A DNA stretch of 64,000 bases from Pseudomonas fluorescens (GCF_001307275.1 NZ_CP012831.1:1488001-1552000); one strand, 5' to 3'. Positions 45,080-57,703 are shown, numbered from the stretch's first letter. Notes: generated from the letters alone by a model not told the origin. Made by a program: numbers and translations.

Positions 45080-45709
45080 TCAGTGCGCCTCGGTAAACGC
45101 CAGCTTCACCCCAATGGCGACGAGCACCGCGCCCATGGTCCGGTCGAACCAATGACCCATGCGCGCGAAACCGGCACGCACCCGTTGCTGGCTGAACAAC
45201 AGCGCCACCAGGCAGAACCAGACGGCCGTCGCCACCGCCAGGTACACGCCGTAACCGGCCTGGATCGCCAACGGCGTATGCGGGTTGATCACCACGGTGA
45301 ACAGCGACAGGAAAAACAGCGTCGCCTTGGGGTTCAAGCCATTGGTGACAAAGCCCGAAATGAATGCGCCACGGGCGGTCCGCTCACCGACTTCCTTGTG
45401 CAGGTTTTCCTCGGCCGGCTTGGCCGGTTGCGCCCGCAGTGCCTTGAAGCCGATGTACAGCAGGTACGCGGCAGCGGCCCACTTCAGCGCGTTGAACAGC
45501 ACGATCGATTGCGACACGATCAGGCCGATGCCCAGCAACGAATAGCCCACGTGCAGGAAAATCGCCGTGCCGACGCCCAGCGCCGTCCAGGTCCCGGCGC
45601 GTCGGCCATGGGTCACGCTTTCGCGCACCACCACGGCAAAATCCGGCCCGGGGCTGGCAACAGCCAGCAGGTGGATCAGGGCGACGGTGAGGAATTCGGT
45701 GAGGTACAT
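45080..45709 (-). CDS. LysE family amino-acid exporter
   Basis: Product of 209 residues with six hydrophobic segments; N-terminal ASPGPDFAVVVRES matches the LysE/RhtB signature (PGP). Inner-membrane efflux of amino acids such as lysine, threonine or homoserine derivatives. GGAGCTTC lies before the ATG. Convergent with the acetyltransferase; ends 47 bases from it. Confidence 0.92.
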   Translation of the reverse strand: MYLTEFLTVALIHLLAVASPGPDFAVVVRESVTHGRRAGTWTALGVGTAIFLHVGYSLLGIGLIVSQSIVLFNALKWAAAAYLLYIGFKALRAQPAKPAEENLHKEVGERTARGAFISGFVTNGLNPKATLFFLSLFTVVINPHTPLAIQAGYGVYLAVATAVWFCLVALLFSQQRVRAGFARMGHWFDRTMGAVLVAIGVKLAFTEAH

Positions 45710-45750
45710 GGAAGCTCCTTACGACAATCTTTTGTTGGATGAAGTCCCGT

Positions 45751-45776
45751 GTCGAGGGGGCTTGCTCCCTCGCCAC
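45751..45776. repeat. REP-like palindrome (type B, degenerate)
   Basis: GTCGAGGGGGCTTGCTCCCTCGCCAC between the divergent LysE and dehydrogenase genes. Confidence 0.55.
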
Positions 45777-45856
45777 GGTGTTCGGCGCCAGGGCCGCATT
45801 CATCTGATAGGCTCGCCACATTACGCCTTCGGTTCTTGACATAAAAGGTACAGCTG

Positions 45857-46822
45857 ATGATGAACACCGCCCGCGCCGTTTTCCTCGACCACCCTTCCCT
45901 GGACCTCGGCGACCTGGACCTGAACCCGTTGCGCAGTTGCTTCGGCGAACTGCAACTGTTCGCCCGGACCACGCCGGACCAGGTCATCGAGCGGCTCAAG
46001 GGCGCCACTGTGGCAATCACCAACAAAATCGTGATCGATGCCCAGGCCATGGCGGCCAGCCCTGAACTGAAGCTGATCCTGATCAGTGCCACCGGTACCA
46101 ACAATGTCGACCTGGCGGCCGCCCGTCACCACGGCATCACGGTGTGCAATTGCCAGGGCTACGGCACGCCGTCGGTGGCCCAGCACACCCTCATGCTGTT
46201 GCTGAACCTGGCGACGCGCCTGGCCGATTATCAAAACGCGGTGGGGGAAGGTCGCTGGCAGCAGGCTTCGCAGTTCTGCCTGCTGGACTATCCGATTGTC
46301 GAGCTGGAAGGCAAGACCCTGGGCTTGCTCGGCCATGGCGAATTGGGCAGCGCCGTCGGGCGGCTGGCCGAAGCCTTTGGCATGCGCGTGCTGCTGGGGC
46401 AGATCCCTGGGCGCCCGGCCCGTCCCGACCGCTTGCCACTGGAGCAATTGTTACCGCAAGTCGATGCCCTGACCCTGCACTGCCCGCTCAACGAGCACAC
46501 CCGGAACTTCATCGGCGCCCGCGAGCTGGCGCTGCTCAAGCCCGGCGCATTCGTGGTCAATACCGCCCGTGGTGGGTTGATCGACGAACAGGCCCTGGCC
46601 GAAGCACTGCGCAGCGGTCACTTGGGAGGCGCCGCCACCGACGTGCTCAGCGTGGAGCCGCCGACCCAAGGCAACCCGCTGCTGGCCGGCGATATCCCAC
46701 GGTTGATCGTCACCCCACACAACGCCTGGGGCAGCCGCGAAGCGCGGCAGCGGATCGTCGGCCAAATGAGCGAAAACGCCCAGGGCTTTTTCAGCGGTAC
46801 AGCGCGGCGTGTCGTCAGTTGA
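45857..46822 (+). CDS. D-2-hydroxyacid dehydrogenase (glycerate dehydrogenase-like)
   Basis: Product of 321 residues. NAD-binding GLLGHGELGSAVGRL (~152-165; GxGxxG variant GHGELG), catalytic Arg in NTARGGLID, Glu in DVLSVEPP, His in TPHNAWGS. Substrates in this family include hydroxypyruvate/glycerate and 2-ketogluconate. Start could also be ATG 45860; AAAGG lies upstream. Followed 45 bases later by rsmC. Confidence 0.9.
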   Translation: MMNTARAVFLDHPSLDLGDLDLNPLRSCFGELQLFARTTPDQVIERLKGATVAITNKIVIDAQAMAASPELKLILISATGTNNVDLAAARHHGITVCNCQGYGTPSVAQHTLMLLLNLATRLADYQNAVGEGRWQQASQFCLLDYPIVELEGKTLGLLGHGELGSAVGRLAEAFGMRVLLGQIPGRPARPDRLPLEQLLPQVDALTLHCPLNEHTRNFIGARELALLKPGAFVVNTARGGLIDEQALAEALRSGHLGGAATDVLSVEPPTQGNPLLAGDIPRLIVTPHNAWGSREARQRIVGQMSENAQGFFSGTARRVVS

Positions 46823-46867
46823 TAAACTGCCGCACTTTTTTTTACCCGCTTTATCAAGGAGCAGACC

Positions 46868-47866
46868 ATGGATCCGCGCAGTGAAGTACTGCTTCGTCAG
46901 GCCGAGTTATTCCAGGGTTCGGTGTTGTTGGCCGGCCTGCCCGCCGACGATTTGCTCGGCCGTTTGCCAGAAGCCCATGGCTGGTGCTGGCATGCCGGCG
47001 ATCAGGCGGCGCTGGATGCTCGTTTTCCCGAGCGCAGCCACTTTGGCGTGACCGTGCCCGAGCGCGCGTTCGACACCGCCGTGGTGTTCCTGCCCAAGGC
47101 CAAGGACCTGACCGACTACCTCCTCAATGCCGTGGCGGCGCGCCTGGCCGGGCGCGAGGTGTACCTGGTGGGGGAAAAACGCAGCGGCATCGAAGGCGCA
47201 TCCAAGCAGCTCAACCCGTTCGGCAAGCCACGCAAGCTCGACAGCGCGCGGCACTGCCAACTGTGGCAGGTCACTGTCGCCAACGCGCCCGAGGCCAAGC
47301 CCCTGGAAAGCCTGGCCCAGACCTACGAACTGCCCCTGGCCGAAGGCCCGCTGAAGGTTATCAGCCTGCCGGGTGTGTTCAGCCACGGTCGCCTGGATCG
47401 CGGCAGTGCGCTGCTGTTGGAACACCTGGATAAACTGCCCAGCGGGCATTTGCTCGACTTCGGCTGCGGCGCCGGGGTGCTGGGGGCGGCGGTCAAGCGG
47501 CGCTATCCGCACAACACCGTCACCCTGTTGGACGTAGACGCTTTCGCAGCCGCCAGCAGTCGCCTGACCCTGGCCGCCAATGGCCTGGAAGCCGAAGTGC
47601 TGACCGGTGATGGCATCGACGCCGCACCGATGGGTTTGAGCGCGATCCTGAGCAACCCGCCGTTCCATGTCGGCGTGCACACCGATTACCACGCCACGGA
47701 AAACCTGCTGCGAAAAGCAGCCAAACATCTGAAAAACGGTGGCGAACTTCGGCTGGTTGCCAATAGCTTCCTCAAGTACCAGCCGCTGATCGAGGAGCAT
47801 TTGGGCGTTTGCGCGATCAAGGCCGAAGGCCAAGGCTTTCGCATCTACCGGGCCAAGCGCGGTTGA
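46868..47866 (+). CDS. rsmC: 16S rRNA (guanine1207-N2)-methyltransferase
   Basis: Product of 332 residues, two tandem methyltransferase folds; the first (1-165) is degenerate, the second holds the SAM site [13 protein letters not shown] (~197-209) and catalytic NPPFHVG (~264-270), the motif for N2-guanine methylation. AAGGAGCAGACC lies ahead of the ATG. Length and arrangement are those of RsmC, not the single-domain type. Confidence 0.92.
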   Translation: MDPRSEVLLRQAELFQGSVLLAGLPADDLLGRLPEAHGWCWHAGDQAALDARFPERSHFGVTVPERAFDTAVVFLPKAKDLTDYLLNAVAARLAGREVYLVGEKRSGIEGASKQLNPFGKPRKLDSARHCQLWQVTVANAPEAKPLESLAQTYELPLAEGPLKVISLPGVFSHGRLDRGSALLLEHLDKLPSGHLLDFGCGAGVLGAAVKRRYPHNTVTLLDVDAFAAASSRLTLAANGLEAEVLTGDGIDAAPMGLSAILSNPPFHVGVHTDYHATENLLRKAAKHLKNGGELRLVANSFLKYQPLIEEHLGVCAIKAEGQGFRIYRAKRG

Positions 47867-47924
47867 AGTTTTTTAGGAAACAGTACTTGCTCAATCGGGT
47901 TTGCCTAGGCAGAATCCGCTCCGT

Positions 47925-48096
47925 CCTAGGGGAGTAGTCTCCCGCGAGCGCCATGCTCGCCCGGCATACGTCAACATACTTGGTCAGCAGGCCATGGCGT
48001 ATGCGGCCCAAGCGTCCACGCAGATGGTCGCTGGGTTTGACAAGACCTATGACACGCACACCTTACCCGGGGCGGGAAGGCTGTACGTGTCATAGC
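47925..48096 (+). promoter_or_regulatory. yybP-ykoY manganese riboswitch
   Basis: 5' element CTAGGGGAGTAGTCTCCCGC (47926-47945) is the conserved GGGGAGUAG box; the 3' element CACCTTACCCGGGGCGGGAA then GGCT (48059-48082) supplies the other consensus half. A variable stem GCATACG...CGTATGC lies between (47965-48005). Found before Mn transporters; Mn binding would raise expression of the exporter gene 32 bases downstream. Confidence 0.88.
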
Positions 48097-48127
48097 CGTG
48101 TCGACCCGCCCCTTTAGGAAATCCCTG

Positions 48128-48712
48128 ATGCTGGACTCACTCCTCGTACCTACGGCGATCGTTGCGCTGGCCGAAATCGGCGACAAGACGCAATTGCTCG
48201 CGCTCATCCTGGCGGCTCGCTTTCGCAAACCCTGGCCGATCATCGCCGGCATCGTTGCCGCGACCCTGGCCAACCATGCGGCAGCCGGCGCGGTCGGCGC
48301 CTGGGTCAGCGGCTTTTTCTCCAACGCGGTCCTGCACTGGATATTGGCGGCCAGCTTCGCGGCCACGGCACTGTGGACCCTGGTCCCGGACAAACTGGAC
48401 GATGAAGAAGCCAACACGGCCCGCCGGTTCGGCCCGTTCCTGACCACACTGATTGCGTTCTTCCTAGCGGAAATCGGCGACAAGACCCAGATCGCAACGG
48501 TGATGCTCGCCGCGCAATACCCGGAGCTGTGGCTGGTGATCATCGGCACCACCGTGGGCATGTTGATTGCCAACGTGCCGGTGGTCCTGGCGGGCAATTT
48601 CGCCGCCGAGAAGCTGCCCCTGACCCTGATCCGCCGCCTGGCCGCCTCGGCGTTCTTCGTCCTGGCGATCGTGGCGGTGTACAAGGCGATGCAGAGTAGT
48701 GGGTGGGTTTGA
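48128..48712 (+). CDS. TMEM165/GDT1 family (UPF0016) transporter, likely Mn/Ca
   Basis: Product of 194 residues from ATG 48128, with AGGAAATCC upstream. Two-fold repeat with the conserved E-x-G-D-K-T motif twice (ALAEIGDKTQ and FLAEIGDKTQ), three membrane helices each. Bacterial members export Mn2+ or exchange cations. Control by the upstream yybP-ykoY riboswitch supports Mn export. Confidence 0.92.
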   Translation: MLDSLLVPTAIVALAEIGDKTQLLALILAARFRKPWPIIAGIVAATLANHAAAGAVGAWVSGFFSNAVLHWILAASFAATALWTLVPDKLDDEEANTARRFGPFLTTLIAFFLAEIGDKTQIATVMLAAQYPELWLVIIGTTVGMLIANVPVVLAGNFAAEKLPLTLIRRLAASAFFVLAIVAVYKAMQSSGWV

Positions 48713-48742
48713 CCCTTTGTCACCCCTTGGGCAGAGGATAAC

Positions 48743-48831
48743 TGTGGGAGCATAGCTTGCTCGCGATAAACGATGACGCGGTCTGATTGACGTCTGCGTC
48801 GCCCCTGTCGCGAGCAAGCTTTGCTCCCACA
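48743..48831. repeat. REPIN, variant with one-base longer arms
   Basis: Left arm TGTGGGAGCATAGCTTGCTC, right arm complement TGTGGGAGCAAAGCTTGCTC. Both carry an extra base against the usual GAGCGAGCTTGC. Confidence 0.85.
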
Positions 48832-48838
48832 ACGATGC

Positions 48839-49654
48839 TTACTTCTTGGCCTGCTGATACAGCGGCATCACCTTCGGAATCGCCGCTTGCAACGAAGCGA
48901 TACGACTGCTCGACGACGGGTGGGTGCTCATGAATTCCGGCGGCGCGCCTTCGGAAGCCTTGGCCATCTTGTTCCACAAGGTGATCGCCGCATTCGGGTC
49001 GTAGCCGGCGCGGGCGGCCAGTTCGAGGCCGATCAGGTCGGCTTCGTTCTCGTTGCCACGGCTGTTGGGCAAGGTCATGCCGTAGTTGGCGACGGTGTCG
49101 GCCAAGGCCAGGCTGTCCTGGCCGAGGCCGAACAAGGCACCGGCGCCCTGCTTGGCCATCTCGATGCCATAGGCCTTGGACATCGCTTCGCGCCCGTGCT
49201 CGCGCAGGGCGTGGGCAATTTCGTGGCCCATGATCGCGGCGATTTCAGCGTCGGTCAGCTTCAACTGGTCGATCAGGCCGGTATAGAACATGATCTTGCC
49301 GCCAGGACCGCAATTGGCGTTGAGTTCATCGCTCTTGATCAGGTTCACTTCCCAGTTCCACTGGGCCGAATCCGGGCGGAACACCGGCGCCTGGGCAATC
49401 AAGCGATCGGCAATGACCTGGATGCGCTTGGCATCGTTGCTGGTCTTGTCCAGCGCACCCTGGGCCTTGGCCTCACCCATCGTCTTTTGATAGGACTGGG
49501 CGTACATCTGGTTGACCTCGTCGGTCGACAGCATGCTGAACATGTACTGCTTGCGCTCCACACCCACGGCTCCGCCGCTGGTGGTGTTGACCGACTGGCA
49601 ACCGGCGAGCAGCAGCGCCGCGCTCAGAGCACTCACCATCAATGTCTTGTTCAT
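48839..49654 (-). CDS. M48-family metalloprotease, lipoprotein
   Basis: Product of 271 residues. Lipobox LLLAGC (Cys19; Gln at +2 suggests outer membrane). Zinc motif HEIAH (~141-145) with the third ligand in ENEADLIG. Similar in size to E. coli LoiP/YcaL, proteases that cut misfolded outer-membrane or periplasmic proteins. Single gene with GGAGCTTC before its ATG. Confidence 0.92.
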   Translation of the reverse strand: MNKTLMVSALSAALLLAGCQSVNTTSGGAVGVERKQYMFSMLSTDEVNQMYAQSYQKTMGEAKAQGALDKTSNDAKRIQVIADRLIAQAPVFRPDSAQWNWEVNLIKSDELNANCGPGGKIMFYTGLIDQLKLTDAEIAAIMGHEIAHALREHGREAMSKAYGIEMAKQGAGALFGLGQDSLALADTVANYGMTLPNSRGNENEADLIGLELAARAGYDPNAAITLWNKMAKASEGAPPEFMSTHPSSSSRIASLQAAIPKVMPLYQQAKK

Positions 49655-49872
49655 GTAAAAGAAGCTCCCTGGAAACGTGGGCGTATCCTAGGCCTTGATT
49701 TGTATCGGCGCCAGATACACAACGAGGGATTAGCGTTTTTTCGGACAGATCCCACCGCATCCATTTGCGACACCCACGCAGCTATTAGAGTCACCCGACG
49801 AACAGCGACTCATGCCGCGCCACAGAAACGCCGATAAAGAGCCCAGACGTCATTTCCGCGTCCGGAGCCTTT

Positions 49873-52011
49873 ATGAAATTCAAATCGATCCAGTTTTCCG
49901 TGGCCGCCCTGGCCGGTGCCATCGTGCTCAGTGTGGTTGCCGCCCTTGTGCTGTACGCGCTGTTTGCCGGTGCCCGCACCCAGGAGATGGTGCAACAGCG
50001 CACCAAGGCACAGTTCGAGCAACTCATCGAACAACGCCTCAGTGCCCTGGCGCGCACCCAGGCCAGCCTGATCCAACGGGAACTGGAAGCCCCGCTGCTG
50101 CTCGCCCGTGGCCTGGCCACCACGAACGCCTTGATGGGCATCAACGGCGCGGACGGCAACCCGCAACTGAAGGTGCCCCGTGAGCAAATGATCAGCCTGC
50201 TGCGGGAAACCGTGGTGCGCAACCCGAAGATCCTCGGCGCCTACATCGCCTGGGAGCCGAACGCCATCGACCACGACGACGCCAACTATGTGAACAGCCC
50301 GGTGGTGGGCATGGAAACCAGCGGGCGTTTCCTGCCGTGGTGGTTTCGCAACCAGGACGGCTCCCTGGGCCTGGAAAAACTCGCCGACGTGACCGACCAG
50401 AAACTGCTCTCCACCGGCATCCGCGCCAGTGAGTACTACCTGTGCTCCCAGGACAGCAAGAAAGCCTGCGTGATCGACCCGGCGCCCTATCGCGTCGGCA
50501 GCACGATGACCATGCTCGCCTCGTTCATCGAACCGATCATGATCGATGGCAAGTTCCAGGGCATCGTTGGCGCCGACCTGTCGGTGAACTTCATCCAGGA
50601 CATGCTCGTGGCCGCCGATGGCAAGCTGTACGACGGCGCCGGGGAAATGGCCCTGCTCTCGAGCAACAACCGGCTGGTAGCCTTCACCAAGGACCCGAGC
50701 AAACTCGGGGAAAAAGCCAGCGACCTGCTGGATGCCAGCGAATTGGACAACCTGGCCAAGCTGGGCGTCGGCGAGGTGCGCTACGACATCGACGAAGAAC
50801 ACGGGCATATCGAGGTGTACATGCCGTTCGGCATCGGCGAGACCAACGCCCGCTGGACGTTGATGCTGCAGTTGCCGCTGAATGCGGTCATGGCCGACCT
50901 GCAAGCCTTGCAGCAAGACCTCGACCATCAGCGCCAGGCCGATATCTTCGGCATGGCGATGGTGGGCCTGGTGATTGCCGGCATCGGTCTGCTGGTGATC
51001 TGGCTGGTGGGCCATGGCATTGCCCGGCCGCTCAAGCAAATGGTGGCGATGCTCGATGACATCGCCCAGGGCGAAGGCGACCTGACCCGTCGCCTGGTGA
51101 GCGACCGCGCCGATGAGCTAGGGGCGATCGCCAGGGGCTTCAACACTTTCCTGAGCAAGTTGCAGGGCATGATCACCCAAGTGGTGACCTCGGTGCAGAG
51201 CGTCAGCGATTCATCGGAGCACACGGCCGATATTGCGATCCGCACCAACCAGGGTGTGCACAAGCAAATGTCCGAGATCGATCAGGTCGCCACTGCGGTG
51301 CACGAAATGACCGCCACCGCCCAGGACGTGGCCCGCAACGCGACCCAGGCGGCCCAGGCCGCCAGTCATGCGGACCAGGCCGCCAGCCAGGGCATGCAGA
51401 TCGTCCGGGACACTTCCACCTCCATTGGCGCCCTGGCCGTGGAAATCGGCAAGGCGGTGGGTGTGGTGCAGACCCTGGCCAAGGACAGCGAGAACATCAA
51501 CGCGATCCTCACCGCCATCCGCGGGATCGCCGAGCAGACCAACCTGCTGGCCCTCAACGCAGCCATCGAAGCGGCCCGGGCCGGCGAACAGGGCCGTGGT
51601 TTCGCGGTGGTCGCCGATGAAGTGCGCAACCTGGCGCAGAAGACGCAGCAGGCGACCGAAGAAATCCAGGCGATGATCCAGCAACTGCAGCAAGGCACCC
51701 GGGATGTGGTGCGGGTGATGGAAGACAGCCAGCACCGTACCGATGAAAGCGTGCAGCATGCGGCGAAAGCGGCCCAGGCCCTGGAAACGATCACCCAGGC
51801 CGTGTCGGTGATCAACGACATGAACACCCAGATCGCCAGCGCTGCCGAGGAACAAAGCGCCGTGGCCGACGACATCAACCGCAACGTGATCAACATCGGG
51901 CAAGTGGCGAACGAAGTGGCCAGCGGCGCCGACGAATCCAGCGCGGCCAGCGCCGGGCTGACCAAATTGGCGGAGCAGCAGCGGCGGTTGATCAATCAGT
52001 TCAGGGTCTGA
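49873..52011 (+). CDS. methyl-accepting chemotaxis protein with dCache sensor
   Basis: Product of 712 residues: membrane helix ~8-32, periplasmic double-Cache domain ~40-340 ([32 protein letters not shown]), second helix ~358-382, HAMP ~384-436, and signalling domain to the end with the hairpin tip [21 protein letters not shown] Cys pair in the Cache part may form a disulfide. Similar in style to amine/polyamine receptors (McpU/TlpQ), but ligand motifs cannot be fixed from sequence. No CheR-binding tail. GGAGCCTTT lies before the ATG. Confidence 0.93.
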   Translation: MKFKSIQFSVAALAGAIVLSVVAALVLYALFAGARTQEMVQQRTKAQFEQLIEQRLSALARTQASLIQRELEAPLLLARGLATTNALMGINGADGNPQLKVPREQMISLLRETVVRNPKILGAYIAWEPNAIDHDDANYVNSPVVGMETSGRFLPWWFRNQDGSLGLEKLADVTDQKLLSTGIRASEYYLCSQDSKKACVIDPAPYRVGSTMTMLASFIEPIMIDGKFQGIVGADLSVNFIQDMLVAADGKLYDGAGEMALLSSNNRLVAFTKDPSKLGEKASDLLDASELDNLAKLGVGEVRYDIDEEHGHIEVYMPFGIGETNARWTLMLQLPLNAVMADLQALQQDLDHQRQADIFGMAMVGLVIAGIGLLVIWLVGHGIARPLKQMVAMLDDIAQGEGDLTRRLVSDRADELGAIARGFNTFLSKLQGMITQVVTSVQSVSDSSEHTADIAIRTNQGVHKQMSEIDQVATAVHEMTATAQDVARNATQAAQAASHADQAASQGMQIVRDTSTSIGALAVEIGKAVGVVQTLAKDSENINAILTAIRGIAEQTNLLALNAAIEAARAGEQGRGFAVVADEVRNLAQKTQQATEEIQAMIQQLQQGTRDVVRVMEDSQHRTDESVQHAAKAAQALETITQAVSVINDMNTQIASAAEEQSAVADDINRNVINIGQVANEVASGADESSAASAGLTKLAEQQRRLINQFRV

Positions 52012-52024
52012 TCCGAAGGCCCCA

Positions 52025-52449
52025 TCGCGAGCAAGCTCGCTCCCACAAGGGATTGGCGCTGGAACGCCGACAGTGCGAACACCCCAAAACAACTGTGGGA
52101 GCGAGCTTGCTCGCGATAGCGTCAGTTCAGCCACCATGAAGCGGCTGACACTACGCCTTCGCGAGCAAGCTCGCTCCCACAAGGGATTGGCGTTGGAACG
52201 CCGATATTGCGAACACCCCAAACAACTGTGGGAGCGAGCTTGCTCGCGATGGCGCCAGTTCAGCCAACATTGAAGTGACTGACACTACGCCTTCGCGAGC
52301 AAGTCCGCTCCCACAAGGGATTGGCGTTGGAATGCCGACAGTGCGAACACCCTAAAACAACTGTGGGAGCGAGCCTGCTCGCGATAGCGTCAGTTCAGCC
52401 ACCATGAAGTGACTGACACTACACCTTCGCGAGCAAGCCCGCTCCCACA
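52025..52449. repeat. tandem REPIN array, ~134-bp period
   Basis: REPs on one strand at 52025, 52159, 52293 and 52427 (each 134 bases apart) alternate with inverted REPs at 52094, 52227 and 52362. Spacers are near-identical: GGGATTGGCG and GTCAGTTCAGCCA recur. It fills the whole space between the chemoreceptor and hisC. Confidence 0.95.
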
Positions 52450-52465
52450 GGGTCAATGCAGGGTT

Positions 52466-53518
52466 TCAGAGTTCGCCGAGGGCTTCGATCAGGGCCTGGT
52501 TCTGCTCCGGTGTGCCAATGCTGATCCGCAGGAACTGGGCAATCCGCTCCTGTTTGAAGTGCCGCACGATCACCCCCTGCTCCCGCAGTTTCGCCGCCAA
52601 CCCTGCCGCATCGTGCCGGGGGTGGCGGGCGAAGATGAAGTTGGCCGCCGAGGGCAGCACTTCAAAGCCCTTGGCTTCCAATTGGGTCACGACCCATTCA
52701 CGGTGCTCGATGACTAACCGGCAGGTCCGGTCGAAATGCTCGCGATCATCGAACGCCGCCGCGCCGCCGACGTTCGCCAGGCGATCCAGCGGGTAGGAGT
52801 TGAAGCTGTTCTTGATCCGCTCCAGCGCTTCGATCAGGTCCGGATGCCCCACCGCCAGGCCCACGCGCAGCCCCGCCAGCGAGCGGGATTTGGACAATGT
52901 CTGGGTCACCAGCAGGTTCGGATAACGATCCACCAGGCTGATGGCCGTCTCGCCGCCGAAGTCGATGTAGGCCTCGTCGACCACCACCACCGAATCCGGG
53001 CTGGCCTTGAGGATCCGCTCGACCGCGTCCAGCGCCAGCAGGCAGCCGGTGGGCGCGTTCGGGTTGGGGAAAATGATCCCGCCGTTGGGCTTGGCATAGT
53101 CCGCCGGATCGATCCGGAATTGTTCATCCAGCGGCACGGCGTCGAACTGGATGCCGTACAACCCGCAATACACCGGATAGAAGCTGTAGCTGATGTCCGG
53201 GAACAACAGCGGCTGGTCATGTTGCAACAAGCCGTGAAAAATGTGCGCCAGCACTTCATCCGAGCCATTACCCAGGAACACCTGGTTGCTCTGCACGCCG
53301 TAGTAGCGGGCCACGGCGCCTTTGAGCAGGTCACTGTTGGGGTCCGGATACAGGCGCAGGTTGTCGTTCAGTTCGGTCTGCATCGCCGCCAGGGCCTTGG
53401 GCGATGGGCCGTAGGGGTTCTCGTTGGTGTTGAGCTTGACCAACCGGGTCAGCTTCGGTTGCTCGCCCGGCACGTAGGGCACCAGGTTCTTGACGAACGG
53501 GCTCCAGAATTTACTCAT
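52466..53518 (-). CDS. hisC: histidinol-phosphate aminotransferase
   Basis: Product of 350 residues from ATG 53518 ([15 protein letters not shown]), one base after hisD's stop. PLP aminotransferase fold [10 protein letters not shown] near the N-terminus, [10 protein letters not shown], and the Schiff-base Lys in [12 protein letters not shown]; Arg in FLRISIG binds substrate. Transfers the amino group to imidazole acetol-phosphate in histidine synthesis. Confidence 0.95.
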   Translation of the reverse strand: MSKFWSPFVKNLVPYVPGEQPKLTRLVKLNTNENPYGPSPKALAAMQTELNDNLRLYPDPNSDLLKGAVARYYGVQSNQVFLGNGSDEVLAHIFHGLLQHDQPLLFPDISYSFYPVYCGLYGIQFDAVPLDEQFRIDPADYAKPNGGIIFPNPNAPTGCLLALDAVERILKASPDSVVVVDEAYIDFGGETAISLVDRYPNLLVTQTLSKSRSLAGLRVGLAVGHPDLIEALERIKNSFNSYPLDRLANVGGAAAFDDREHFDRTCRLVIEHREWVVTQLEAKGFEVLPSAANFIFARHPRHDAAGLAAKLREQGVIVRHFKQERIAQFLRISIGTPEQNQALIEALGEL

Positions 53519-53519
53519 T

Positions 53520-54857
53520 TCAGTTCCCCTGCCCTTCAACGGATTGCTCATCAAGAATACGGTACTCGGCGCTGCGGGCGTGGGCGCTCAGCGATTCGCC
53601 ACGGGCCAGCACCGAGGCGGTCTTGCCCAGTTCGGAAGCCCCCTGCTCGGAGCAGAAGATGATCGACGAACGCTTCTGGAAGTCATACACCCCCAGCGGC
53701 GACGAAAAGCGGGCGGTGCCGGAAGTCGGCAACACGTGGTTGGGCCCCGCGCAATAATCGCCCAGTGCCTCGCTGGTGTGGCGGCCCATGAAGATCGCGC
53801 CGGCGTGGCGGATCTGTGGCAGCCAGGCTTGCGGATCGGCAACGGACAATTCCAGGTGTTCCGGCGCGATGCGGTTGGCGACCTCGATGGCCTGCGCCAT
53901 GTCATCGACCTTGATCAGCGCCCCACGGCCGTTGATCGAGGTGTTGATGATCTCGGCGCGGTCCATGGTCGGCAGCAGCTTGTCGATGCTGGCGGCGACC
54001 TTGTCGAGGAACTCGGCGTCCGGGCTGACCAGGATCGCCTGGGCGTCTTCGTCGTGCTCGGCCTGGGAAAACAGGTCCATGGCGATCCAGTCCGGATCGG
54101 TCTGGCCGTCGCACACCACGAGGATTTCCGAAGGGCCCGCGATCATGTCGATGCCGACCTGGCCAAACACGTGGCGCTTGGCGGTGGCGACATAGATATT
54201 GCCCGGCCCGACCACCTTGTCCACCCGTGGCACGCTTTCGGTGCCATAGGCCAGCGCAGCCACGGCCTGGGCGCCGCCGATGGTGAATACCCGGTCCACC
54301 CCGGCAATGCAGGCCGCGGCCAGCACCAGCTCGTTGATTTCACCCCGCGGGGTCGGGACGACCATGACCACTTCGGTCACGCCGGCGACCTTGGCCGGGA
54401 TGGCGTTCATCAGCACCGAGGACGGATAGGATGCCTTGCCGCCCGGCACGTACAGGCCGGCGCGGTCCAGCGGCGTGACTTTCTGGCCCAGCACCGTGCC
54501 GTCGGCTTCGGTGTAGCTCCAGGAGTCCTGTTTCTGCCTTTCGTGATAATCACGCACCCGCGACGCGGCTTTTTCCAGGGCTTCGCGCTGGGGCACGGTG
54601 ATCCGGGTCAGGGCCAGTTCCAGGCGCTCGCGCGGCAGGATCAGGTCGGCCATGGACGCCACTTGCAGGCCGTCGAATTTCTGGGTGAATTCCACCAGTG
54701 CCGCATCGCCACGCTCGCGCACCGCCTTGATGATGTCCAGCACCCGCTGATTGACCGAGTCGTCAGACACGCTTTCCCAGCTCAGCAGATGATCCAGATG
54801 ATGTGCGAAATCCGGATCGGCAGCGTTGAGTCGGCGAATCGAAGTGGGAGCGGTCAT
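53520..54857 (-). CDS. hisD: histidinol dehydrogenase
   Basis: Product of 445 residues, normal length. Signature region with [25 protein letters not shown] and [14 protein letters not shown], the last including the zinc-binding His. It makes the last two oxidation steps to histidine. In the order hisG-hisD-hisC, as in other Pseudomonas; 123 bases separate it from hisG. Confidence 0.95.
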   Translation of the reverse strand: MTAPTSIRRLNAADPDFAHHLDHLLSWESVSDDSVNQRVLDIIKAVRERGDAALVEFTQKFDGLQVASMADLILPRERLELALTRITVPQREALEKAASRVRDYHERQKQDSWSYTEADGTVLGQKVTPLDRAGLYVPGGKASYPSSVLMNAIPAKVAGVTEVVMVVPTPRGEINELVLAAACIAGVDRVFTIGGAQAVAALAYGTESVPRVDKVVGPGNIYVATAKRHVFGQVGIDMIAGPSEILVVCDGQTDPDWIAMDLFSQAEHDEDAQAILVSPDAEFLDKVAASIDKLLPTMDRAEIINTSINGRGALIKVDDMAQAIEVANRIAPEHLELSVADPQAWLPQIRHAGAIFMGRHTSEALGDYCAGPNHVLPTSGTARFSSPLGVYDFQKRSSIIFCSEQGASELGKTASVLARGESLSAHARSAEYRILDEQSVEGQGN

Positions 54858-54980
54858 AGCGAGGGCCTCATTAATGGCAAATGCTCAGGCGCCCTAAGCT
54901 ACCAGTCCATTCGCGTGGGCACCTGAGAAAATTGGCTATGACACGGATAGACGGGCGCGACTCAAGGTCGCGCAGGTGAA

Positions 54981-55616
54981 TCAGCCGCGGTGTCGCGATT
55001 CCACTGCCTTGCGCAGGGTATCGATCAGAGCCTGGATACGAGCATGCTGCATTTTCATCGACGCCTTGTTGACGATCAGCCGGGAAGTGATGTCAGCAAT
55101 GAAATCCTGGGGTTCCAGACCGTTGGCCCGCAGGGTGTTGCCGGTGTCGACCACGTCGATGATCTTGTCCGCCAGGCCGATCAGCGGCGCCAGCTCCATC
55201 GAACCGTACAGCTTGATGATGTCGACCTGACGGCCCTGCTCGGCGTAATAACGCTTGGCAATGTTGACGAACTTGGTCGCCACGCGCAAACGCCCCTTGG
55301 GCTCCGGCGCGCCGACTTTACCGGCGGTCATCAGCTTGCAACGGGCGATCCGCAGGTCCAGGGGCTCGTACAGGCCCTGGCCGCCGTACTCCATCAGCAC
55401 GTCCTTGCCGGCAACGCCCAGGTCGGCGGCACCGTGTTCCACATAGGTCGGCACATCGGTGGCACGCACGATCAGCAAGCGCACATCGGCCTGGGTCGTG
55501 GGGATGATCAGCTTGCGGCTCTTGTCCGGATTCTCGGTCGGCACGATGCCCGCTTCAGCCAGAAGCGGCAGGGTGTCGTCAAGGATGCGGCCCTTGGACA
55601 GTGCGATGGTCAACAT
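54981..55616 (-). CDS. hisG: ATP phosphoribosyltransferase, short form
   Basis: Product of 211 residues beginning [22 protein letters not shown]-binding GNTLRANGL region. The short form lacks the C-terminal regulatory domain and needs HisZ, which is not in the window. First, committed step of histidine synthesis. 127 bases downstream of murA. Confidence 0.95.
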   Translation of the reverse strand: MLTIALSKGRILDDTLPLLAEAGIVPTENPDKSRKLIIPTTQADVRLLIVRATDVPTYVEHGAADLGVAGKDVLMEYGGQGLYEPLDLRIARCKLMTAGKVGAPEPKGRLRVATKFVNIAKRYYAEQGRQVDIIKLYGSMELAPLIGLADKIIDVVDTGNTLRANGLEPQDFIADITSRLIVNKASMKMQHARIQALIDTLRKAVESRHRG

Positions 55617-55743
55617 GGGAAACGTCAGTCCTTATCAAGGTACTCATGCCCGGTCGCAAACGGCGCCGGACACACATCGAGGGTGCAAACACCCTCGATA
55701 AAACGAAATCAACGGACGCGTCCCTGCGCCCATGCAGCCGGAA

Positions 55744-57271
<1,528 letters not shown>

Positions 57272-57317
57272 GCTCAACCTCAATCGGCGCCCTGTGCGCG
57301 CGGGTCGCACATCATAC

Positions 57318-57368
57318 AAAAAAGCCCCGCGCCTGCGAACCCCGCGAAGCAGGACTCTGACGGGGGGA
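57318..57368 (-). terminator. possible terminator after mlaB
   Basis: Minus strand: CCTGC...GCAGG stem followed by CGCGGGGC and six U. It would separate the mla operon from ibaG-murA-his. The pairing is imperfect. Confidence 0.45.
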
Positions 57369-57385
57369 CTTTTCCAACAATGTGG

Positions 57386-57703
57386 TCAGGAGTGCGCCAA
57401 CAGCTCGGTCAGCTCGCTGACCTGGGCTATTTCGCGCATGTCTTCGGGCATCCCACGGATGCTCCACGTTTTGCCGGCCGCCTTGGCGTCCCGCATGAAG
57501 CACAGCAGCAGCGACAAGCCGACACTGCTGGACTTCTGCACCGCCGAGCAGTCAACGACCACCTCGGCGGCACCGACGGACTTGATCAGCGCCTGGCCCT
57601 GCTTGCGCAAGGCCGTGCCGGTGCGGTAGTCCAGCACGCCACTGAGCAGCAGCTCACCGGCGCCGCCCAGACGAACGGCCGACTCACTCACCGACTCGAT
57701 CAT
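57386..57703 (-). CDS. mlaB: MlaB STAS-domain protein
   Basis: Product of 105 residues, one STAS domain (VVDCSAVQKSSSVGLSLLLC; Ser of the SS pair is the usual functional residue). It binds MlaF and stabilises the MlaFEDB ABC complex. Overlaps mlaC's stop by ATGA; AGGAACA precedes. Confidence 0.92.
   Translation of the reverse strand: MIESVSESAVRLGGAGELLLSGVLDYRTGTALRKQGQALIKSVGAAEVVVDCSAVQKSSSVGLSLLLCFMRDAKAAGKTWSIRGMPEDMREIAQVSELTELLAHS

Noticed and set aside
52025..52449. Regular repeat/spacer pattern suggesting CRISPR
   Set aside because: Repeats alternate in orientation, and the spacers are alike, not unique; these are REP palindromes. No cas genes.
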